Below are positions 55,607 to 64,000 of a DNA stretch of 64,000 nt, piece after piece. The notes under the pieces were generated by a model. The model did not search any database. It worked only from the letters and a program-made list of their open reading frames with translations, and was not told the DNA's origin. Source of the DNA: Populus alba. Its lineage: Eukaryota > Streptophyta > Magnoliopsida > Malpighiales > Salicaceae. Each line of letters opens with the position of its first letter. Position 1 is the stretch's first letter. The stretch spans positions 3,749,770 to 3,813,769 of the forward strand of contig NC_133284.1 of NCBI RefSeq assembly GCF_005239225.2, given 5' to 3'. Position numbers and translations under genes: made by a program.

Positions 55607-57700
55607 GTGAACGAAATGGCCATCATCACTAAATCTTCCATCTTAGAATATGGAAAAAATTCTGAACTGTCACAATTGACTGAAGGAGACTGCCTTAGAA
55701 GCGATGCTAAGAAGATGTCACCAATCAAGAACCTGAATTGCGTATTGAATGAGGTGAACAAGTTAACGACTCATTTTCAGAATGTGGATAAAGATGCATT
55801 TTTTAGGAAATACGGACGTTTGATGGAAATTGCAAAGGTAGAAGTTTTAAGCCCAGCTGTGCGAGCTTTAGTTCATTTTTGGGATCCAGACTACCGATGT
55901 TTTTCCTTTGGAAGCATAGACTTGTGCCCCACGGTTGAGGAATATGGATTGTTGACCGAGTTTCCCAACGACCTGTATCGGATTTATTCTCCTTTAAGAT
56001 CCGACAAGATCATCCCTGAACTGTCAAAGCTGCTCAGAATCTCCCAACTTGGAAAAGTTTCAAGAGAAGAATGGTACCGGTTTGAAATGGAGGATGTTAG
56101 AATTGGAAAAGAAGTCAGGAGTATAAAAAAGAGAGATTGATTGCCCTAGGTATATTTGGCCTTGTGTTGTTCCCAAGTCAGATTTTTGGTTTAGTGAGTT
56201 TCTCTGGAGGCCGCCTGCTGCTTATGTGGAGTATGAGAATACACGAATCAATCCAGTGGCTGCTATCTTAGCCGAAACAATTTTGACACTTAACCATTGT
56301 AAAGGAGGGCCGAAAAAGGAGCAATGAGATGCTGCACGCAACTGTTGTATATTTGGGGATGGTCAGCCATATCGAGACAAAGAAACCTGTCTTCAATAAT
56401 TTTTTGGTGGTTCACCAAAACCCCTCAAGTTAGTAGAAGAAGAAGAATGGGGAGATCTAGACAACCAGGGTTGGGTTTGATAAATAGAAGGTTTACCTAA
56501 TTTAGCGAGTTTAAGTGGAGGGCCCTATGGGTAACGTCAGTGAAGGTCCAATGAGTTGTGGACCAAGGCGTTGGGTACCATTGGTGGGGATCACGGGATA
56601 TGTGAGTTATGCTCCTGCCTTAGTGGTAAAGACAACTTGGGGGCATGCAGTTCGTTCCCAGGACTATGGGAATTGCTCAATTCTTTGGTTTGTTCAAAGA
56701 TCCCATGGCAGAAGAGGTTTTTTAGAGATCATCAAGCAAGATTTGGAAGCATCTAGTATTGGTGGAGATAGAAGGGTTAAGAGATCCAAGTGTGAGCGAA
56801 GGATATATAAAATGGAGAGACTCAGCCACTTCAGCCACCCCTCGCGTAGAAGCTAAATCTCCTCAAGATGTTAGCAGAGCCTATTAAGAGAAAAAGGGTG
56901 AACATTGAAGATGATTCAGTCTGCTTCAGCATGCCTTGTGTAGAAGTCAAATCTTCTCCAATTTGAAGAGGAGCCTTTCAAGAGAAAGAGAGTTAGTAAA
57001 TGAAGAAGACTTGAGAAGGCAAGTGGAGAGACTACGAATAGAATTGAGCAAAAGAGCAGAAAGACAAAGCAATGTTAGAAGAAATGATGCTAGAACAGGA
57101 TAAAAATGAGAACATTTCTAGATGAGCAAATTCAGTCTAGAGATGAGAAAATAACAAAGCTGGAGCTAAAGTTGGTTGAGGAGAAAATTGCTAAGAAGGA
57201 AGTGAGAAGAGCTTTAAAAGGGATGAGTTTTGGATTTGGATGCAAAGTTGCTCTGAACTACAAGCAATGGAGATGGACTTTAGCGATTGCCAAGAAAGTG
57301 CAGAATATTACCAAGAAAAATTTTGCACAAGTGCAATATCGAGCTGATGGGATAGGATTAGGAAGTATGAGGATTTGAATAAGAAATATATGGAGTTGGA
57401 AAGCGAAAAGGGAGGATTCGAGGATGTTAAAGCAGAGTTTAGCCAGTCAAGAAGAATGAGATAAAGTCATGAGGATAAAGCTTGACAAAAGAACGAGAAA
57501 AGTTGAAGTATTTAGATGAAAAGCTAGTAGCAATGGAGAAGCACAAAGATCAAATCGACGCCAACAACACTGCTTTAAACCAGAACCAACATGTTGCTCA
57601 TAGAAAAATTGACCAAAACAGATGAGCAAATGGATGAAGCTACTGCACATGCTCGAATGGTCAGAATCAATTCGCGAATGTGGGGGAGACATCATTCGCT
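55607..57700 (+). pseudogene. Ogre-type extra ORF1, decayed
   Basis: After a 510-base leader, the first frame (55607-56140) encodes VRALVHFWDPDYRCFSFGSI and DLCPTVEEYGLLTEFP. This is the pattern of the uncharacterised domain (DUF7745-like) that forms the additional ORF upstream of gag in Ogre elements. The frame breaks at 56140 but related sequence continues in other frames (PAAYVEYENTRINPVAAILA near 56210), followed by charged coiled-coil-like stretches (57110-57240, EEKIAKKEVRRALKG). Several stops and frameshifts make it nonfunctional. The protein's role is unknown in the family. Confidence 0.75.
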
Positions 57701-58138
57701 AATCGCCGAAGCCTAGCTGAACCGATGCCTTTCTTAGGGAAGATTGAGAAACCGTGGTTTTGCTTTCTTACCTTTGGCCAAAGAGTTTAAGGGAGGAAAG
57801 GATTAGCATGTTTGTAATTTCTTTTATTTCTAAATGTATTTTTTATCCAAGCATTAATGAAAAGGGCGTTGACCCATCTTCTTATGCAAAAATCTGTCTC
57901 TTGGTGGAACAGATTCAAGCAACACGACTCGAAAGGCAGAACTCCTATCAAAGCGATGTGACAAGAGAAGGCTTATAATGTGATGGTTGTTATTCGTTCA
58001 CAAAAAGGATGCATCCATACCCAATAAAGCATGCATCCATCACAATCACACATTTTCTCATACATCTATGCATGCATCTGCAGATTAAGAAACATAGGTC
58101 CCCCTCCTAGAATCCACAACACTCGACAAAGAGCAAGA

Positions 58139-59168
58139 ATGGAAAACGAAGGAAGGTCACAACCAGAATCTCAGTACCAAAGAGAACTCGAAGGAGTTCG
58201 GAATGATGTGGCGCACTTAACAAGTATGTTAGAGCAATTATTAAGAGCCAGAGATGGAGAGGGAACATCTACTCGACCTAATGAAGCACCAACAGTAGCT
58301 CAAATTCCTGTCGCACCTATAAACATAGGGGCAAATACACCAACTAAGCAGAGTCCTGCTCGGCCCATCCAAATCCCTATTACAATGGATTTAACAAACG
58401 AAGATCCACATGACTTTTAAATTCTCTAATTCATGAAGGAATGGCAAGTGGACTGCCCTAGAAGAGAGGCTAAGGGCCATTGAAGGAAATGATTTGTTTG
58501 ACCCAATTAGGGCCGCGGAGGTATGTTTAGTACGTAATATTGTCATTCCAAAGAAGTTCAGAGTGCCGGAGTTTGTTAAGTATACTGGGATGGAATGCCC
58601 GAAGACCCATCTCCGCTCCTACTATAACAAAATGGCAGAGGTTATCCACGACGACAAAATGTTAATTTACTTCTTCCAGGATAGCCTGACCGGATCAGCC
58701 CTCAGTTGGTATATGAGTTTAGATAATATTAGGATCAGGAAGTGGACAGACTTGGCGGACGCTTTCTTAAAGCAATACAAGTTCAACCTAGAGATTGCTC
58801 CTGATAGGACCAGTCTGATTAGCATGGAGAAAGGAACTCAAGAGTCCGTAAGGGCTTATGCTCAAAGGTGGCGAGACCAAGCTATCAATGTGCAACCTCC
58901 GCTAATAGAGACAGAAATTGGTGACTTTGTTGCCAATACTTTCAGAGGCTCCATTTACTATGAACACCCTTATGGGTTAGTTCAGCACAACATTCTATTG
59001 ATGTCGTGCGTTATCGCCAGAGGATTGAACAAGGGAATTCGAAGTGGAAGGAATTGCAGAACCTCTAGAAAGAGAGTTTCATTGGAAGGAAGAAAGAAAT
59101 TGAGGTGGAAACAACTCGAAAGGAGAAGCAAAAACTATCAAATACCTACCCCTCGATCACTATATTAA
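58139..59168 (+). pseudogene. Gag polyprotein of the Ogre-like element, frameshifted
   Basis: The frame starting at 58139 (MENEGRSQPESQYQRELEGV) includes a short coiled coil and a Pro-rich stretch, and stops near 58420. After a frameshift, 58494-58990 encodes the retrotransposon gag domain: FRVPEFVKYTGMECPKTHL, IYFFQDSLTGSALSWYMSL, WTDLADAFLKQYKFN and RAYAQRWRDQA. Gag forms the virus-like particle around element RNA. No CCHC knuckle, protease or pol is reached before the assembly gap at 59188. Frame breaks near 58420 and 58980 make this copy defective. Confidence 0.85.
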
Positions 59169-59187
59169 CTTTTCCAAAACCCCCCAT

Positions 59188-59687
59188 NNNNNNNNNNNNN
59201 NNNNNNNNNNNNNNNNNNNNNNNNNNNNNNNNNNNNNNNNNNNNNNNNNNNNNNNNNNNNNNNNNNNNNNNNNNNNNNNNNNNNNNNNNNNNNNNNNNNN
59301 NNNNNNNNNNNNNNNNNNNNNNNNNNNNNNNNNNNNNNNNNNNNNNNNNNNNNNNNNNNNNNNNNNNNNNNNNNNNNNNNNNNNNNNNNNNNNNNNNNNN
59401 NNNNNNNNNNNNNNNNNNNNNNNNNNNNNNNNNNNNNNNNNNNNNNNNNNNNNNNNNNNNNNNNNNNNNNNNNNNNNNNNNNNNNNNNNNNNNNNNNNNN
59501 NNNNNNNNNNNNNNNNNNNNNNNNNNNNNNNNNNNNNNNNNNNNNNNNNNNNNNNNNNNNNNNNNNNNNNNNNNNNNNNNNNNNNNNNNNNNNNNNNNNN
59601 NNNNNNNNNNNNNNNNNNNNNNNNNNNNNNNNNNNNNNNNNNNNNNNNNNNNNNNNNNNNNNNNNNNNNNNNNNNNNNNNNNNNNNN
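59188..59687. other. Assembly gap, exactly 500 N
   Basis: Exactly 500 N in a row, a conventional placeholder length, so the real distance is unknown. To its left is Ogre gag and to its right a minus-strand WAK ectodomain. Most of a retrotransposon could be missing here. Confidence 0.98.
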
Positions 59688-60482
59688 TGCATCCAAGGTA
59701 AGGGTGCCCTCATAGCCCATGACACACATTCAGGATCCAAAAGGAGCGATATGTAATATCCTCTGCTAATTACACGGGATCATCATTGCATAATTCCAAC
59801 TCATTGTCCACCAAGCTCTGCTGGAACATAATACTCTAATATTGCAATGTGAATGGATCGCTGACATTCGATTGCGAACCATGTCTGGTTCACAGGAAAG
59901 GCCAGCTTGCATCCTTCTCTATCTTGATTATCATCTGTAGCTTCTAAATTTTGGATTGAAAACCTGAAGGAATGATGGGGGGTAGAAGCCTGGCAGAAAT
60001 ATTTTACATCTTTACGTCACTGTGCAGGTAGACACACAACCGATGAGATTTGCAACAGGCGTGAGAGATTCCGGTCATTAAAGCTTGAGTATTACAACCT
60101 ACTGCGATGAATACATTATCGTTTCTGGAGAAGACAAAAGGAGTTCCAGAGAAATTCAGAGTTACACCATCTTCGCCTGCCAGTACAATTCGAGGATGAT
60201 TATTGGACTTTTGAGTAAACAGTGGGCTCTTTCAGCTGAAATAGTTCAGCACCTCCATGTTGGGATTCGACTTATAAAAGCTCTAGCAGGGTTGACAGTT
60301 GCATTGCATTCTATGGCGAACCATTCGTTCATGCAGCAATCTTTTCCTATTCCGAAGGGGTATGGAATGCTGATGTCTCCACAACGATCTGGACAACCAG
60401 ACCTTGCGATCGGTGCTGCTGCTGCTGCTAGTTGAAACATTAGCATCATCAACATTAATTGAAACACCAATTTCCAAACCAT
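59688..60482 (-). pseudogene. WAK exon-1 pseudogene next to the gap
   Basis: Reading leftwards from ATG at 60482: a signal peptide ([20 protein letters not shown]), then [20 protein letters not shown], the WAK galacturonan-binding start. A stop follows within 20 codons of RAFISRI. Homology then continues through frame changes: TPFVFSRNDNVFIAVGCNTQ, GCKLAFPVNQTWF and CVMGYEGTLTL at the gap edge, the last being the GYEGNPYL motif that ends exon 1. The kinase exon, if any, lies in or beyond the gap. It is more diverged from the WAK at 32598 than the 8604 and 43183 copies are from theirs. Confidence 0.85.
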
Positions 60483-61445
60483 TGCCCCCCTTCTTTTTTC
60501 TTTTCTTTTTGAAAGTTTTGATTCCAAATCGCTACTAAAAAAGTTCATATACCCCAGTAAAGCAAGAATTGAGATGTTTCTTTGTACCTTCTTGGTGACT
60601 CACCGGGTCAAACCAGCAAGTATAAATAAAAAAATAACACCGGTGGAATGTAGATTTTCAGTAGCATATAGTTGAAAAGTCGTCCAGTTCCTTGGTCTCC
60701 AGAGATCGGTTCAAATTTAATTTTTCAAGGAAGTAATGAATATAAAATTCGTGTATACTAGTCAATTGTACAGTTCTGAGAGTTACTAGTCAATTTTCAT
60801 ATGGTTTTGATTTTTATTTTGTTTACAAAATCAGAGATTCAAGCTTGAAATTTTTAGGGGGGGGGCGAACACTTCCATCATCTGAGTTACAATAAAATTC
60901 TTTCAAGTTTTCTTTTTTGACCGTTGTTTTTTTTTTTTTTTTTTCTTGTTTGGCTGCTGCAAAGAAGAAGAGAAGAGAAGAAAGATCGCTATCGTTGCTG
61001 GAAAAAAAATAGGGTTCCAGGAATGGTTCTTCTCTGTATGGCCTATGGAGCGTGCTTGGGTTTAACACAAGGGGACGCAGTCTACTGTGTTAACTATGGG
61101 CCCTTTGCTTCCTAGGAGGTTTGCAGGGTACCAGTAGTACCCCTATTCACCGATTTTGGTAACGAGAAAACAAGAAGAAGAAGAAGAAGAAATCAGAGGC
61201 TTTGCCTATCATGGCTATAGAGAGTGTATTAGATCTCGCTATTCTATTCGACCCGCCCAATTCTTGACCTGGGCCTAGGCTGAGTTATTAGCCAGATGGG
61301 ATATTATGACTATGGTAAGGACCCGAAAGTTAGAGTTTCTTTTCCCATCTTATTATTTTGCAGCCTTCATTTCAACAATTTCCTTAATTGCATGCATTCC
61401 TGTCCATTGACAAGTAAAGTTTATATCCTAGACTACTTTAACTCT
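60483..61445. other. Intergenic region, no gene
   Basis: Positions 60870-61000 are the inverse of 30130-30240 (AGCAGCCAAACAAGAAAAAA and ACTTGAAAGAATT), a repeat associated with WAK exon fragments. A G7 run lies at 60858 and a short AGA run at 61168. No coding region is supported. Confidence 0.5.
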
Positions 61446-63758
61446 TTAAAGCCACGATGTGTGTAGGGGGCATGGATCAGGCTTCCCTTCAGAAACCGCC
61501 TTCTCGGAGAGAGAATAGAACCAGCCATTCCTCCATTTAAACTGCAAGAAGTCAACTTTCAAGTGAGAAGCAGATTGCAATTTTATTTTATTCTTGCAGT
61601 AGAAGTGCTGCAAAATAAGGAAAACTTTATCCTCCCTTAACCCTCTTCTATTAGGTCCAAGTAGGCTCAAGTCTCTTAACCAACATATATTTATCAAACT
61701 AGTTCGAATCCACCAACTCAATCAAAATTGATAAAGTTGTGCTAAAAAGCTTAAAGCTAAGGTTAACAAAAACTCGTACCTCCTTAACAGCTGTTGGGAA
61801 GTGGGCAACAGCGCGTGCAAAGGCACATAATCTTTCCCCGATAGCTTCTTCAAATACTATTCCTTTTTCTGCAGCTGCTGCAGAAGCAAGTTCTGTAATA
61901 AGGCTAGACACCTGGAAACACAAATGTCAGTATCAATCAGATCTATTCATTTTAGAGATTTTATTGTGCATGAACAAAGTCAGGAGCTTAACAATCATAA
62001 TCTTGTGAAGCAAAGGTCTGCAAAAGGAGAGGAGGCTTCGTGAAGAGCTGAAACGAAAGAGCTCTTTGCCAAGTTGTTGGAGCATGACTTGCTTAGATAT
62101 GCACACCACATAGAAAACAGAAAATCATGTGCAAGAAATACCTAGTTTCACAATTACATCATCCAATTGATTTATATCTTAAAGTCCACAAAGCATAAAG
62201 AAGTAGCACTAATAGGGAATGGGATTTACTAAATAGCATCAAGTAGACAGCGGATTAGCTGCAATCAAATGAAAGCATTAAAGAAATAAATAATGAATGA
62301 AACAAATTAAATCATCCAAGTATAAACTATAAACACTAGCGAAAGATACGCAGTAATTCAAACTCTGATGCTTTAAATAGACACCATTGTCAAAGATAGC
62401 TTTACCTCAGAGTGGAATTCTTTCTCCATGACACCAACAGTTGCCCCTGAATGACGAGCTCCAACAAGCATGAATGCTGAGATCCAGATCAGCTTCTCTA
62501 ACATTTGCTTCTGAAAAGCTTCCTTGTCAAGAACCTGATTGCAATGATGAATAAAAATGTAAATACGCCATACTAATATCAGAATGTGAATTCCACAATT
62601 CTGAATTTAAAGGGGAAAGAGGGAACGTTGGACTAAGTTTGAACACTGAAACAAAAAAAGAAATAACCAGTAAACCCACCCATCAAAGTGCCAACCTTGC
62701 CTTTCATGTAAGATATCTTTGATTACAGAGTTAAACCTGAAGATCTTACCTATTTGTGTCAACCTCCAATCCCTGTGTTTTTTAGATTTTAATGAATTCC
62801 CTTAGATGAAGATTAAGAAAACTTTCTTTACCTTACAGGACAGCCCTCCAGCATGCAGTCTAGCAGCTACTGCAGATGCCCATTTCCCATATGCTGCAGT
62901 CAGTCCTTCAGGATTGGTATCAGTCCTTCCATCAGTAGGAGGTTCTCCAAGCTTTGACACAGCAAAATATGCCAGCACTTGGTCTGCATCACCAAGACCT
63001 TTACTTTGAAACCATGGTTCCAGCATCCCATTCTGGAAAAAAACCAAATCTGCTAGACTGTCATCATCCACCCAATCATTCACTGCCATTTATCAGAAGC
63101 CATAAAATGCATAGCAAAGATTACAAAATCCAAAGTTTCAGATCAAATAAATTCCATAATAGCATAATCCAACGACTTGATGAAGAAAACACTGAAATTT
63201 TGTCACTCAACTGTTCTTTCTTTCTTTTAGATCAAAATTTAAGCAATTCAAAAGGCATAAGACATATTAAACTTCCAATTCAATCAAACAAAACAATCCT
63301 ATATACAATTCGATTCAATGAGAGCATACAATATTATAATTCAATCAACAAAACTAAAAGCAAAAACAATACATATTAAACTTCCAACTCAATCAAACAA
63401 AAACAATCCTAAAATACCATTCGGTTCAATTAGAGCATACAATATTATAATTCAATCAACGAAACTAAAAGCAAAAACAATTTGCACTGTGACCATTTTT
63501 TATAAAAAACAAAACAGCAACATTTAATCAGGTATTGATACCGCTCCATCTAGGCTTGGGTGTAGCTTCGAGAACAGCATCAAGATCATCATTTCTTGTA
63601 CAAACCAAAATGGGACCCTCAAAATCAAGCGGCACCGGTTCTCCTCTCTTCACAAGCAAATCCTGACCACTACCCATTTCTTGTAAGGCCCTTCCCACCC
63701 TTCCAACACCAACAATCACGGCTGGGGTCACCTTGGCAGCATTTGGGGCTGTGGCCAT
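61446..63758 (-). CDS. Conserved plant Rossmann-fold protein (ketopantoate-reductase-like), five exons
   Basis: A dinucleotide-binding protein, probably plastid-targeted and of unknown substrate. Exon 1 (63758-63542) encodes PAVIVGVGRVGRALQEMG, the GxGxxG nucleotide-binding loop, then GPILVCTRNDDLDAVLEATP. Exon 2 (63052-62832) encodes DLVFFQNGMLEPW and NPEGLTAAYGKWA. Exon 3 (62534-62406) encodes AFQKQMLEKLIWISAFMLVG. Exon 4 (61911-61780) encodes LCAFARAVAHFPTAVKE. Exon 5 (61541-61446) encodes KWRNGWFYSLSEKAVSEGKP. All junctions are GT-AG and the frame runs through, giving 264 residues. The family resembles PanE/6PGDH-type dehydrogenases but, as far as I recall, is uncharacterised. Possible one-base indels affect both ends: a transit-peptide-like stretch lies out of frame upstream, and the stop comes about four residues early. 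Confidence 0.85.
63262..63481. repeat. Two-copy ~109-bp tandem repeat in intron 1 of the Rossmann gene
   Basis: ACATATTAAACTTCCAA starts units at 63262 and 63371, each ending AACTAAAAGCAAAAACAAT. Copies differ at a few bases. It lies wholly in the intron between exons 1 and 2. Confidence 0.92.
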
Positions 63759-64000
63759 AGCTGAAGTTTGAGTCTTTTGAGTCCTGCTAATGATTTCGGT
63801 GCTAAAAAATTGAACTTTGAATTGGGTTTAATGAGAGAAGAGTTATAGAGAGTAGTGCTAGTAATGAGAGTGTGGGGGCCATGTGTTTTGGTGATAAGGT
63901 TTATTAGCAGTGCAAGAGAGGGGTGGGGATAGTGTTGGGGCCATGGTGACTGCCCGATAATATCGAAGGCACAAAGTGACAACATGGAGGCGATCACCAT

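Overview
This is nuclear DNA from a eudicot plant. It contains intron-bearing wall-associated kinase (WAK) genes, a plant CAF1 deadenylase, a chloroplast-type Rossmann protein, an L1-type LINE, CACTA ends and very long-LTR Ty3/Gypsy elements of the Ogre/Tat kind. The WAK, CAF1 and repeat content suggests a woody species, perhaps Salicaceae, but that is inference and no marker in the window proves it. Most of the 64 kb is transposon or duplicated debris. Only three genes look potentially functional: a WAK (32598-35981, +), a CAF1 deadenylase (12722-13627, -) and a five-exon Rossmann-fold gene (61446-63758, -).

1-13.7 kb: an L1-type LINE (about 180-7240, minus strand, flanked by a GTGAAATATATA duplication) splits a segment that reappears unsplit near 28-29 kb. 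It is followed by a WAK kinase exon killed by one stop codon (8604-9805), a broken WAK ectodomain (10322-10880 and about 12180-12226) interrupted by a laccase gene fragment, and an intact CAF1 gene.

13.7-28 kb: transposons. There is an orphan WAK 3' flank (15405-16220), a 3.9-kb solo LTR with perfect AGAGA duplications (17051-20995) lodged in an older hAT-like MITE, a second MITE whose empty site exists at 50.5 kb, and a CACTA element with TTG duplications (23833-26662).

28-37.4 kb: the best WAK locus, with duplicated promoter and exon-1 material upstream and a 3' flank shared with the other WAK units. It runs into the 3' flank of a second CAF1 copy.

37.4-46.9 kb: a cluster of truncated Ogre-like elements in both orientations splits the second CAF1 copy. 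It includes a gypsy reverse-transcriptase remnant fused to a WAK kinase fragment, and an LTR carrying an intron-retaining exon of a C-type-lectin receptor kinase gene.

46.9-59.2 kb: CCGACGG-rich direct repeats, a truncated LTR, a duplicated segment, a 15-unit GGTCACCCA tandem array ending in a polypurine tract, a complete LTR, a tRNA-Arg-like primer binding site, and decayed ORF1 and gag. This ends at a placeholder gap of exactly 500 N.

59.7-64 kb: a minus-strand WAK exon-1 pseudogene, then the Rossmann-fold gene.

The window reads as a tandem WAK-CAF1 unit that was duplicated and then torn apart by nested insertions. The most unusual signal is that each Ogre-like LTR copy carries perfect or near-perfect palindromes at about the same place, while the arms often differ from copy to copy.
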